From positions 31,765,983 through 31,829,982 of the forward strand of contig NC_063174.1 of assembly GCF_023159225.1 (NCBI RefSeq): 64,000 nt of DNA, read 5' to 3'. The notes beneath the pieces were generated by a model. That model was not told the origin of the DNA. It worked only from the letters and a program-made list of their open reading frames with translations, and made no database searches. This document shows, piece after piece, positions 34,941 through 48,312 of the stretch. The position numbers and the translations under genes were made by a program. Position 1 is the stretch's first letter, and every line of letters starts with the position of its first letter. The DNA is from Perognathus longimembris pacificus. Taxonomy: Eukaryota > Chordata > Mammalia > Rodentia > Heteromyidae.

Positions 34941-35326
34941 TGTTGCAGACCCTGAGGTGCCAGGAGCTGGCAAGGTGCGAGCAAAGGCTCCACCTCCATT
35001 GACTCCAACCCTCAGGGCTGCAAATATTTGCCCTTTTGTTTGGGGGAAGTGCTTCTTTCAGCTTCTGGGATGTAGGTTTATCTGGGGAGGCATGGTAGAT
35101 AAGGATTGATCAAAATATAATGAGGAAGGATGCCTGCTATCTTCACTTCTTCTAGCAGTAGGTCCTAGGACAGCATTATGCAAAATTGTGACAAATATAG
35201 AAGGTGTATATATCTGGGGCTTTTGCTGAAATAAACAGAGTTGTGCCATCAACCTTCTTTCTGTCTCCTTCATCATTAGTCCCCTTGTCCCTCAAATCCT
35301 TGTTCATGCTGCGCTGGCCCATGCCA
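34941..35326 (+). repeat. Provirus 3' LTR
   Basis: About 386 bp, TGTTGCAGACCC to CCATGCCA. AATAAA occurs in GCTGAAATAAACAGAG as in the 5' LTR. It differs from the 5' LTR by scattered substitutions and by loss of the C-rich stretch. Confidence 0.93.
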
Positions 35327-35332
35327 TGGTAG
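35327..35332. repeat. Provirus target-site duplication, right
   Basis: TGGTAG, identical to 20246-20251. The interrupted SINE continues immediately after it. Confidence 0.85.
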
Positions 35333-35400
35333 TGCTGAGCAAAACAATTTCAGAGACAGTGCCCAGGCCCTGAGTTCAAGTCTTAAGACTGCCAAAACAA
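35333..35400 (+). mobile_element. B1-ID SINE, right part (split by provirus)
   Basis: TGCTGAGCAAAACAATTTCA, then GACAGTGCCCAGGCCCTGAG and TTCAAGTCTTAAGACTGCC complete the ID-related half that stops at 20251. The tail continues as an ACC/AAC-rich stretch to about 35427. Confidence 0.9.
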
Positions 35401-35427
35401 TACCACCACCACCAACAACAACAACAG

Positions 35428-37126
35428 TCTCCCCATCCTGGGCTGTAGGTAGTTTGAATCTCTAGGAGTGGTTCTCCATTGCCAAGTCCTTATCTGCAAT
35501 GACCTCACCTCCTCTGCGTCACCTGGAATCCAATCTTGGTGAGGTGACAACTTTTAGTTATCTCTTACGACTGGCCTTCTCAGTGACCTACACTGGAGGA
35601 AGCAAATGCACACACAAGGAGATTAAAAATGTAAAAATGATTGTCAATGTATTTCTTATTGTAGATTTACATTTACATGTAACCCTATGCATTATAGCTC
35701 TTCAAACGTGCCTTGTTGTCTTTCCATATAAATTATTTGTATGTGCAAGGTCAAGTTTCTAAACCATATAAATATTCATAAATAATGATAGACATCTTTA
35801 TAAAGCTGAAAACAAGTTTAGACTTCTCCAAAGACAAATACATTAGTTACAGTCGATTCTTCATTTCAAAGTTTTTTCCTCAGTAGTAATGTCTAGTGGA
35901 GATGGAGTAGATAACACATGCCATTATTTTTTTATAACGAAAGAGAGGTTCAGAAAAATGAACTCACAAAGTGAATCAGTAGGAAGCCCCCAAGTTCTGA
36001 AAATTAGTTTCTTCCTTTCTTCTTCTTACTTTTAAGTCAAAGAGATGACTATAAACTTCTGAAAGCTTGTTAATGTATTATTCATGAAAGGAGCCAATAA
36101 AAAAAGTTGTTTGGAGTTTCAAGGTACATGTCCTCACATCTAAGGAACAAAGAAAGCACTGGACAGAAATCTTGTCAACTGCATAAGAAAATGTCATTAT
36201 CAGTTTGAGGATTCAATTTTCCTGGAATATTGCAAATGCTAACTTTCTAGTTGTGACTCCAATAATGCAAAAGATAGGGACTATTTTCATTTTGATCACA
36301 AGCTCAAATATTCAGAAGGACCACAACACAATATAAAAACCTGAAAGGTGTTATTTGGTTACTTTTATTGTGATAATTATGCATTGAATTGGAGTACATA
36401 AATGTATATATGTATGTGTGTAAAACTTCAGAATAGAAATAAGGTCTTTTAACCACGTGGGTGTGCCTTTTGTAAAATTCCAGAATTTCAAAATTGGGAA
36501 AACAGATGATTTTTAGCCAGACTTTCAGGAAGTTATTTTTATGAACAAATAGTATTATTCTTATAGAAACAAGGGACAGAAGAATAGGCAGTTGAAAGTG
36601 AATACTTTATACCTTCCTTTCAGTGTCCCCAACTTAGCAGATATGTTGCACCAATATCTGAGTTGCACAGTGCAAAACTATATTCAACATCTTGTTATTT
36701 CCCCAGATACAAGCAAAATTTCTTCATTGACACATTGTCTGATAATTTCCTTATCAGTTAGCTCTTTCTTTCTAAAGTAACTACATTATCTAATAAATAA
36801 TAATAGAATTGATAGTATTACCTAAACAATGATATTATTTCTTCCACCAGCTATTTACTAAAATAGCCAAATATGAGGTTGAAATGTTTAGTAAAAGCCA
36901 CATGCCCAACATTTAGATTTTATTATTGTTATGTAATTATAGTTTTAATTACTACATGTCTTTCCATCTACTCATCTGGCTATCAAACATAAAGCTAACT
37001 AATCTTTTATTTATCCCAATCCATATTCAAGTAGTGGAGTGGTTATCTGACACTAGTAAAATCTGAATGATTTTGCTGCATCTTTGTATACATTTCTTTC
37101 TCTTTTGAGATAAAATTTATTTTTTT
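35428..37126. other. No gene; unique AT-rich DNA
   Basis: No supported exon or repeat. Frames here are short and uninformative. Confidence 0.5.
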
Positions 37127-37645
37127 TAATTTTTATTATCTGATGTACAGAGAGGTTACAGTTTCATACGTTAGGCATTGGATACATTTCTTGTACTGTT
37201 TGTTACCTCGTCCCTCATTCCCCCTCCCCCTCCCCCTCCCCCTTTCCCTTTCCCCCCCAGAATTGTTCAGTTCATTTACACCAAACAGTTTTGCAAGTAT
37301 TGCTTTTGTAGTTGTCTTTTTTTACCCTGTGTCTCTCGATTTTGGTATTCCCTTTCAATTTCCTAGTTCTAATACCAGTATACATGGTTTCCAACATACT
37401 CAAATAAGATACAGAGATAGTGTAGGTACAACCACAGGAAGGGGATACAAGAAGATCATCAATAATAGAAGCTACAGTTAAACATAGCATGTTGAAAGTA
37501 GTTACAACAGTGATATAGCAATCGTTTCCAAAACATGGAGTTCATTTCACTCAGCATCATCTTATGTGTTCATAAGGGTATAGCTATTGGGCTCTTGTGA
37601 TCCTCTGCTGTGACTTGCCTAAACCTGTACTAATTATTCCCTAAA
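37127..37645 (-). mobile_element. 5'-truncated L1-A 3' end
   Basis: Minus-strand copy of the last ~500 bases of L1-A: a T-rich tail, CTGATGTACAGAGAGGTTAC, then the pyrimidine face of the 3'UTR purine tract at 37211-37258 (four CCCCCT units and a C7 run), through to the end of ORF2. No clear target duplication was found. Confidence 0.85.
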
Positions 37646-37881
37646 AGGGAGTATACACAATGGTATGCATGCTTTTTATGTGAGTCAGCTTATCAAGTTT
37701 TCTAAACATCATATAACTGCTTAACTCTTCTCTCATAAGTTATTGAATATCTTAGATTTCTTCATATCCTCCTCCCCAGTCAATTCTGGTTTCTGGAGAA
37801 GAATTATCTTCTAGAATAGTGTTCAGAAGTTATTAGTTTTGTCTGCTCTAGAACTTCAAATAAAAAATTGTGTAATGCCTT

Positions 37882-37895
37882 GGTGCCCAGGTTTT
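37882..37895. repeat. CAPZA1 retrocopy target duplication, left
   Basis: GGTGCCCAGGTTTT, matching 40283-40296. The following T-run is the poly(A) tail of the minus-strand retrocopy, so the exact boundary within the T-run is ambiguous. Confidence 0.88.
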
Positions 37896-40282
<2,387 letters not shown>

Positions 40283-40296
40283 GGTGCCCAGGTTTT
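40283..40296. repeat. CAPZA1 retrocopy target duplication, right
   Basis: GGTGCCCAGGTTTT, 14 bases before the start codon side of the retrocopy; pairs with 37882-37895. Confidence 0.88.
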
Positions 40297-40704
40297 GACA
40301 TTCATCAGTATAGATGAATGAGTCAATAGTTTGTTCCCATTGCTGCCCGTTGAATGAATTACATCTGTTAATCCATTTCCTGTTGACACATACTTAGATT
40401 CTCTCCTGAACTTTATTCTCTGATTAAATACTGTGCATGTTCCTATGTGAGTTTTTCTTTCCACTATTTCAGCGTGCAGTATGCAATATGCATTGTTCTT
40501 GAGCCTTCACTTCCCTGACACAAACTAACAAATTTTGCATACTTCCTTATCCACACACTCTTATTGAAGTGTTTATGTAAACTTTTGACTTTTTTGTTTC
40601 TCATTTTTTGCTGTGAATTTATACATATTTCACAAATTTATTATATATATATATATATACATGGTTTTTTCTCCTTCCTTCTCTATATGTTTGTGTGCAT
40701 TTCT
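40297..40704. other. No gene; short TA run
   Basis: Unique-looking sequence with a (TA)n stretch at 40640-40660. No coding evidence. Confidence 0.5.
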
Positions 40705-41043
40705 TTTTCTTCTTCCTTCCTACCTTCCTTCTTTCCTCCCTCCCTCCCTCCCTCTTTTTCTTCTTTGTGGTACCAAGATTTGAACGAAGGCCTTGCCTTT
40801 GCTAAGCACATGATCTACCACTCTACCACTTGAGCCACATCTCCATCCTTTTTGCTTTCTGCACAGGTTGGCCTGCACCAAATCATCTTATTTGATTTTT
40901 CCACATAGTGGTGAGAGGTTAACACTAACACACAGCATTTTATTCTCAAAACCATTTTTCCCTGTGCTGGGCTTGAACTAGGATACTCAAACTTGGCCTC
41001 CTAAGTGACTAGGCTTTTAGGAATGAATCACCATGCCCATTAC
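40705..41043 (-). mobile_element. Older tRNA/B1-type SINE with CTTC tail
   Basis: A (CTTC/CCTC)n tract at 40705-40755 leads into ACCAAGATTTGAACGAAGGC, CACTCTACCACTTGAGCCAC and, after a diverged centre, GCTGGGCTTGAACTAGGATA and AATCACCATGCCCA. The order resembles an older dimeric SINE. The middle (about 40860-40960) is not recognisable. Confidence 0.6.
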
Positions 41044-42298
41044 CTAATATTGTCCTAATAATGTTTTTTGATCATCACAATTTTAATTCTAACTCAATTC
41101 AACATAGTTATTGTATATTTGAGATATTATCTACAAACTCTTTAATGTACCCTAAGTCAAAAAGATATTCTCTCATGATTTCTTCAAAACTATGAATGCA
41201 ATCTGATGCTTAAATATATGATCCATTGCCAGATAACTTTTGTAAAATGTGTGAGGTTTAGATTAAGATTGATTTGTCCATGTAAGTATCTAATTATTAT
41301 AACATTTTGATGAAAAGATGAGTCTTAGTTCATTTGCCTCCCAAGAAGAAAAGTAAATATTAATGTGTTTACTTGAAATAACCAACTGGATGTTCTAAAT
41401 TTGTTGAAAATAGGCATGTCCTTAGTAGAGTTCAACAGCATTGTGGGAAAAATAAAGACAACATTCTTATCTTTCATGAATTCTCTTTAACGGTGATCTC
41501 CTTGGAATTATAGGCCCAAATGTCTGCATATACATCAAAGCCTTAAAACTGTCCATGTCTGGGATTATAATTCTAGAACTACCTTACAAAAAATAATGAG
41601 AACTCCAAAGACTTAATCATAAGGATTCATTATAACTTTATAATGTCAAGAAGTGCAAGGAAGACATAAATGCCCACTTTAGGTAGCAATATTTTTATAG
41701 TAAAGGACATGTCTTTTTTGATGTTTCAGAACATAGTTGTACATATTGTTTCCAAGATAAATTATGAATATATTATAATAATAATTATATTAATATTTAT
41801 ATTATATTAATAATTATATTAAAATAATTCTATTCATTGCTATTGGTGGAAAATGGCTCTAAGTTAAAAATGGTTAAATAAAATAATGTACTTTTAATAA
41901 TTATGTGCAATAAATATAATTTTACAATAAAATATAAATGAGAGAAGCCCACTACCATCATGGTGTACTTAATGATGCTGATGCAATTAGTAACAGTAAC
42001 AGTGTTTCAGTGTTTTGTAGGTTACATCATTTCTTAGTTTCATATAGAAATGATTTTATTGCTGATTTATCTATTTTACCTTTCTTATTTATCTTTTCAA
42101 TGAATCGTGTATACGGAATGATGTGAGGAGTGCAGTTGGCTGCCTGCCTCCAACTGAGCAGCAGAAACTTCCTAAGGACCAGCTTTCATACATGTGAAAT
42201 CTGTGTTTTGTTCAGAGGGCATTTCATTAAGTATGCCCTTCATGAATCCAGGTCCTAATAATACACTCATTTTTCTTTCTCACCTACAAAAAAAAAAA
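41044..42298. other. No gene; AT-rich
   Basis: AT-rich unique sequence, including a run of TTAATATTTATA-like words at 41765-41830. An A13 run at 42288-42300 immediately precedes the POLI relic. Confidence 0.5.
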
Positions 42299-42731
42299 AA
42301 GCTAAGAAAAAGATTGAAGAACTCCTTGGTAGCCTTTTGAACGGGTAATTCCTGTTACTCATCTAGCCAAAAAGATTACTCATACCATACAGATAATCAA
42401 TTAAAAGATGAATGAATGAGTCAAGGGCCTAAAGAATCTCAAGGATTTCACTTTTCCAATATAAAAACTATTATGTCTGTTTTCCATTCATTTTCAAATA
42501 TACAGAGTGAGCAACTTTTTGCCAAAAACCACAGTACAGACAGCAGTAAGCAAACAGCAACAGCCTCTCATCAAGAAGTATTTAAAGAAAAAGGAAAGCA
42601 AGATTCTGCTGAGGAGAAAGTTACTTTTCCATCTGAAGTTGATCCTCAAGTTTTCTATGAACTTCCAGAAGAGGTCCAGAAAGAATTGTTGGCTGAGTAG
42701 AAGAAAGCTGTGTCAGATTACACATAGGTCA
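42299..42731 (+). pseudogene. POLI: POLI C-terminal pseudogene fragment
   Basis: Matches the C-terminal tail of DNA polymerase iota, a Y-family translesion polymerase. Residues after 42416 read SQGPKESQGFHFSNIK and end with the second ubiquitin-binding motif (DPQVFYELPEEVQKELLAE). A TGA replaces an expected Arg codon at 42413, and a TAG replaces the expected Trp after LLAE at 42698. Similarity upstream of 42380 is weaker and spread over frames. The polymerase domain is absent. It may be a 5'-truncated retrocopy or an isolated last-exon copy; POLI's C-terminus is one large exon, so missing introns do not decide. Confidence 0.85.
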
Positions 42732-42891
42732 TAAATAACCTCAGCCATAACAGAGGCTTCAAATTTTAAGCAAGGGAGTTATCATTGTTCTCAGATTAAT
42801 AGGATCTGCAGCTCCTCTTAATAGGCATTGATATTCAATAATGTAGAAATCCAGTGGCCATAAGAAGTACATGCTGGTACAAAGCATAAAA
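42732..42891 (+). other. Possible POLI 3'UTR
   Basis: Follows the relic without a break up to the L1 insertion. After the L1, a sequence with two close poly(A)-type signals (CCAATAAAAG and CAAATAAAG near 44460-44485) could be the end of the same transcript copy. This is inference only. Confidence 0.3.
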
Positions 42892-42904
42892 ATATAACAA
42901 AATA

Positions 42905-44403
42905 TAAGGCCTTTGTCTGTTGAATGGCCGGTAAAGATCTTCTCCCACTCTGTGGGCTTTCTGTTTATCTTGCGAGCTATGTCCTTTGCCGTGCAGAAGC
43001 TCTGCAGTTTGATGCAGTCCCATCTGTCCAACCTTTCTTTGATTTGTAGCCTTTCTGGGTCTTTGTTAAGGAAGTTCCGTCCTGTGCGAAGGAGCCCAAG
43101 TGTTTCTCCTACACCTTCTTTTAGTGTTATCAGGGTGTCTGTTTTGATTTCGAGGTCTTTAATCCATTTGGAATTGATTTTGGTGCAGGGTGATATATAA
43201 TATGCAGAACTAAAAAAATTACCCTCTTCCAAAATAAAACGGCAAAGAACCAATAGCCCCCTCATCAAGTGGGCTAAAGACTTACAAAGAGACTTCTCTG
43301 ATGAGGAAATGAGAATGGCCAGGAGACATATGAGAAAATGCTCTACATCACTGGCCATAAAAGAAATGTAAATCAAAACAACATTGAGATTCCATCTCAC
43401 CCCAGTAAGAATGTCCTATATCAAGAAAACTAACAATAACAATTGTTGGAGGGGATGTGGCCAAAAGGGAACCCTACTTCATTGTTGGTGGGAATGTAAT
43501 CTGGTTCAGCCACTCTGGCAAGCAGTATGGAGATTCCTCAGAAGGCTAAATATAGAACTACCCTATGACCCAGCAGCCCCACTTTTGGGTATCTATCCAA
43601 AAGACCAGAAACAAAATCACAGTAATGCCACCAGCACAACAATGTTCATCGCAGCACAATTTGTCATAGAGAGAATCTGGAACCAACCCAGATGCCCCTC
43701 AGTAGACGAATGGATCAGGAAAATATGGTACATATACACAATGGAATTTTATGCCTCTATCAGAAAGAATGACATTGTCCCATTTGTAAGGAAACGGAAG
43801 TACTTGGAAAAAATTATACTAAGTGAAGTGAGTCAGACCCAAAGAAACATGGACTCTATGGCCTCCGTTATTGGGAATAATTAGTACAGGTTTAGGCAAG
43901 TCATAGAAGAGCATCACAAGGCCCAATAGCTATACCCTTATGAACACATAAGATGATGCTAAGTGAAATGAACTCCATGTTATGGAGACAATTGTTATAT
44001 CACAGTTGTGACTACTTTCAATGTCCCATGTGTATCTGTAGCTTCTATTATTGATGATGTTCTTGTATCACCTTCCTGTGGTTGTACCTACACTATCTCT
44101 GTAATCTTATCAGAGTATATTGGAAACCGTGTATACTGGTATTAGAACTAGGAAATTGAAAGGGGATACCAAAATTGAGAGACACCGGGTAAAAAAAAAA
44201 GACAAACAACTACAAAAGCAATACTTGCAAAACTGTTTGGTGTAAGTGAACTGAACACCTCAGGGGGGGAAAGGGCAAGGGGGAGGGGGGAGGGGGGCAT
44301 GAGGGACAAGGTTACAAACAGTACCAGAAATGTATCCAATGCCTAACGTATGAAACTGTAACCTCTCTGTACATCAGTTTGATAATAAAAATTTGAAAAA
44401 AAT
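42905..44403 (+). mobile_element. L1-A with 5' inversion (twin priming)
   Basis: Bases 42905-43198 are L1 ORF2 in minus orientation (SKWIKDLEIKTDT to HSTDKGLI). From 43199 the same ORF2 continues in plus orientation (YAELKK onward) to the 3'UTR and tail. About 12 bases of ORF2 are missing at the switch. A 13-bp target duplication ATATAACAAAATA brackets the whole (42892-42904 and 44404-44416). The ORF2 C-terminus is open from 43384 to 43884 (166 codons). The 3'UTR purine tract at 44263-44306 is strongly G-rich. Confidence 0.93.
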
Positions 44404-44416
44404 ATATAACAAAATA

Positions 44417-45551
44417 ATGTAAAAATATTCTCTTGTAATTCTACAACTATTTTATATTTCCAATAAAAGTAATCTGTCAAATAAAGATGGGAAAGGGAGA
44501 AGGGAAAGAGGACAGACAAGGAAAGAAAAGAAATAATGGATAAAAGAGTGGATAAAAGTTAGAAAAAAACAAAAGGTGGAAATCTGAACTCATTTTTCCC
44601 TAGCTATGTGAAATCTCTGTAGCCTTTCTAAATACACTTGGGTTTAAGCTTCCCATACTTCTCACTCACTTCTCCCCCATGGCTTTCAACATGGAGATAT
44701 TGGCTGCTGCCAGTTCCTCTGTTATAACCAACCAGCACAATGTACAGTACTGAATATAGGTATACAGTACTTTGCCCACACAATTGGGAATAACAAGCAT
44801 TTGTGTTGATTGCTTCATTTTTTTGCTCTGTGGTGGTGGCCTGGACATGATGAAATATTGGTAGAGGGGGATTCAACCCAGGGAAATATACCTGGATTGA
44901 GCTACATGGAGGGAATGGGAAGAGGCAAGGACACACTGAGAATCATCCCAGTGTCTGTAATAATTTAAAAGCATTGGAGGAAAAGGAAGTGAGGGAGAGA
45001 AAGAGAAAAGCTAAAGGAGAATTATTTTCTGCTTTCAGATTTGGGCTTGTAAATGAGATTAATTAATGCTAACGCTGTGGTAATCCTTACTTGCTTGGTC
45101 TCACTTGGCAAGGAAGGGAGATGAGAAAAGATTGGTGGCAAAAAGAAAAGAAAAAGAGTCAATATAAGATGTAGAAAGGAAATGTAGGTAACAAACAGGA
45201 AATGTACTGAGGAGATTTTTATATAAAGGACAAAAACAGAAGGCCGAGTCCACCAGCCAGGTTAAATGCAAATCCCAGGCCATGTCTTGTTGATGTCACT
45301 CCTGGAAACTACCTAAGTTTGCGCTCTTTCTGCAGGAACCATGCATTTTAATTCCCTTTCACTCCAAGTTTCTCTCAACTGAAGGCATTCCAATGTTTGC
45401 ACGTGCCCAAAGAATAATTTTAAGAGCTTCTGTAAGGACTTTAAGCATATATATTAGACCTCAAAATAAATGCCAGAAATTCCATTATTGCAATATCGAG
45501 CCAAATTTGTAACATCATTTGAAACAAAAATTACTCTACAGCTAGATCAAT
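44417..45551. other. No gene recognised
   Basis: Purine-rich stretch around 44480-44580 and otherwise unique sequence. Confidence 0.5.
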
Positions 45552-45562
45552 AGAAACACAGG

Positions 45563-45689
45563 CGTGGAAGTGGAGCTGTGGTTCAAAGTGGTAGAGCACT
45601 AGTCTTGAGCAAAAGAGCTCAAGGATCTCCCACGCCCTGAGTTCAAGTACCACAACTGACAAAAAAAAAAAAAAGAAAGAAAGAAAGAA
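45563..45689 (+). mobile_element. SINE, ID-related right half alone
   Basis: CGTGGAAGTGGAGCTGTGGT, TCTTGAGCAAAAGAGCTCAA and TGAGTTCAAGTACCACAACT, then A14 and (GAAA)n. An 11-bp duplication AGAAACACAGG at 45552-45562 and 45690-45700 shows that this monomer moved as a unit and is not a broken dimer. Confidence 0.85.
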
Positions 45690-45700
45690 AGAAACACAGG

Positions 45701-47055
45701 AGTAAGAGACTGCCATCTTCTTTGAAAAAAAATTGTTCTTATAGGTAAAAGGAAGATCATAGAACACTGGAGTCTTTATATATTAAACCATATTCTTTTC
45801 ATAACAGTGCTAAAAACTCTGAAGTGACATAATCGGCTTAAGCATTGTTTCTATTTTTTCAAATACTTAAATCCTAAAATAACTTGTAATAAGAGCAACT
45901 CATTCTAGGTTAGAGGAAGACACAAGAATGCCTTGAGCAATGATCTGAAGATGGAAACATGTTGAGTATCTTAGATATAGTAAATGTGAGATGGTAATGG
46001 TGATTGTCTGAGACAGTTTGACCACTTAAACTCATTACATTGGTTCATAGAAGTAACTATTAGACACATCTAACATGATAAGGCATCTTTATACTAATGA
46101 CCATAAAGAAACAAAGTCCAGTCTAATCTATTCGCTGATTTGATTTAGTGTACACATTGCTCTGCTTTAGCCATTCATCAGCGTTTTATTTGTGTAATTT
46201 AATTTTATGTAAAGCAAACTTCCCATGTTCAATAAGCTCGTTCATCTAATTCTATTGCCAGCCATTAGACAATCATTTATTAGTAGACCAACTTTATAAG
46301 TTTATCATATATAAATGCTCTAGTTTTATTGCTCAATTCTATTTTTAAAAACATACAGGTAAATTTAAAAAGCACAGGTAATTAAATCAAAATAATTATT
46401 CTAGAATACTGACTCACAAAGAAGAAAGCTGATCAAGATAAGGCTAGATACAGAATCTAAATAGTTACCCGTGGTGAATAAATTCTACTTTCTTGGTCTA
46501 AATAAAATCTAGGTTGAGTTCTCTCTAACTTAATTAGAACCAACTAGAGAATTCAGGGTTAAACAATATAGCACAGATGTGGATTTAGGAGGGGAAAAAA
46601 TCTGTTTATTTATAACATAATGTCATGTGTTGCATTTTCTTTACCAAATTGATGTTTTGGAGAACTAGGGAGTTTTCATAGTAACAAAGATAATAAGTGT
46701 ACTAAGCTGAGCACTTAATCTCTCTCCTGTGAACACTTCATGATATTGGCAAGGTTGCTGGAGCTCACTGCTACACAGAGATAAATCCTCAAGCAGCAAG
46801 GCTGTAATTTTAATGATATCTATTGAATTGTACTTCACCAATATTTTATCTTCAAAACATTTTATGGCATGTTGATTGTTCTTTCCTTAAGAATGTATTA
46901 TTCTTTCAAATCTCTCTCAGTGTACCAGTTACAATTATATGTCATAGTCACCTTTATGTTTTGGCAAGGGCATTTATTCCGTCATTTTGTATTAGGGTTT
47001 TGTTGAGTTTCCCCATATAATGATACTGGGTATTTTGTGCATAGTTAATTATTAT
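45701..47055. other. No gene recognised
   Basis: Unique AT-rich sequence with no supported feature. Confidence 0.5.
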
Positions 47056-47375
47056 TACTTTGGTAGTACTGGCGTTTGAACTGAGGGATACATATTTAAA
47101 GTAGGTACTTTATCACCTGTCTTTTTTGCGATCCATCTTTTTCCACTGTCACAACTTTTCAAATGGGGTCTCATTTCCCTCCATTCACAGACCAAGATCC
47201 TATTTATGTTTCCTATATCCCTGGTATGACTAACGTGCACCCCCATGCCCAACATTTCATTAGTTGAGTTGGAGTCTCATGCACTTTGTGTGTAGGCTGA
47301 TCGCAAACAGTGACCTACCTGATCTCCACGTTGTAATGACCTAGAATGACAGGTAATGAGCCACCACAACCACCC
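47056..47375 (-). mobile_element. Old dimeric SINE
   Basis: TGGTAGTACTGGCGTTTGAA, TTTGCGATCCATCTTTTTCC, GGTCTCATTTCCCTCC and finally TGACAGGTAATGAGCCACC follow the order of a long tRNA/B1 composite SINE but are strongly diverged. Confidence 0.55.
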
Positions 47376-47690
47376 ATCATTCAGAATTATTAATGAAGAT
47401 AACTGCCATAGCTACACAACACAGAACTATGTTGAACAAATAGATTTATAAAAATGCATAATTGTCCCATTTTCTGCTTGGGTGGTAAGATTTTATTCCT
47501 TTCATATATTAACTTCTTAATATGAATTAGTAATAGAGTGCTCATATTTGGGGCAATATAATAATTTGAATTTTTCAATCTAAGCAAACAGAAAAGTCAT
47601 GAGGATTTTTGACTGTAGACATTTGGAATTGGTGATATAGGTTTAAAGTACAGAGTATATATCCTAAGAAGCTGAGTGAATTCCAAAGTA
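47376..47690. other. No recognised feature
   Basis: Unique AT-rich sequence. Confidence 0.5.
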
Positions 47691-47703
47691 GGAGAAACAT
47701 ATT

Positions 47704-48299
47704 CTTGTTTTGTTTTGTTTTGTTTTTTTCTTTAGTGTCAAAGTGTAGTACAGAGGGGTTACAGATTCATATGTAAGGCACTGAGTACATTTCTAGTTCA
47801 ACTTGTTACCTCCTCCCTCATTTTTCATTCACCTTCCCCTTCCCATTTTCCCTCTCCCCACAATGAGTTGTACAGTTGATTTACACCAAATGGTCTTGTA
47901 AGTATTGCTTTTGGAATGGTTTGTCTTTGTATCCTTTGTCTCTCAATTTTGATATTCCCTTTCCATTCCCTAGTTCTAATACCATATAAACAGTATCCAG
48001 GGTACTCAGATGAGATACAGTGATAGCGGGGTTGCAACCATAGGGAAGGAATGCAAAAGAAACAAAACAATCAATCAATCAAACAGACAGGAAAAAAAAA
48101 AAACAGTACGGTTTCACATGGCATGTTGCAAATAATTACAGCAGTAATATAACACTTGTTTCCATAACGTGGAGTTCATATCACTTAGCATCATCTTATG
48201 AGATCATATGGATATAGCTATTGGGTTATTTTGATCTTTTGCTATGACTAACCTAGTCATGTACTAGCTATTCCCTATGAGGGACATCATAGGGTTTAT
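47704..48299 (-). mobile_element. 5'-truncated L1-A-like 3' end
   Basis: Minus-strand copy of an L1-A-type 3'UTR and the end of ORF2 (GTAGTACAGAGGGGTTACAG, GATTTACACCAAATGGTCTT). A 13-bp target duplication GGAGAAACATATT lies at 47691-47703 and 48300-48312. It is more diverged than the copies at 19.6 and 44.2 kb and carries a short ATCA/A-rich insertion near 48065-48105. Confidence 0.9.
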
Positions 48300-48312
48300 G
48301 GAGAAACATATT

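Larger units (their letters stand above)
20252..35326 (+). mobile_element. Endogenous betaretrovirus-like provirus (ERV class II)
   Basis: A decayed provirus of about 7.7 kb plus a 7.4-kb L1 inside it. Order: 5' LTR, Lys-type primer site, gag, dUTPase/protease, reverse transcriptase with RNase H, integrase (split by the L1), env, polypurine tract, 3' LTR. A dUTPase upstream of protease, the Lys primer site, the 6-bp duplication and the integrase C-terminus style all point to the betaretrovirus/HERV-K(HML)/MMTV-like group. All reading frames are broken by stops and frameshifts. The LTRs differ at about 14 positions in the first 190 bases by eye plus later indels, so it is not recent. Confidence 0.92.

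Noticed and set aside
42759..43400. 213-codon minus-strand frame as a novel protein
   Set aside because: It mixes inverted L1 ORF2 sequence with antisense flank and is explained by the twin-priming inversion.
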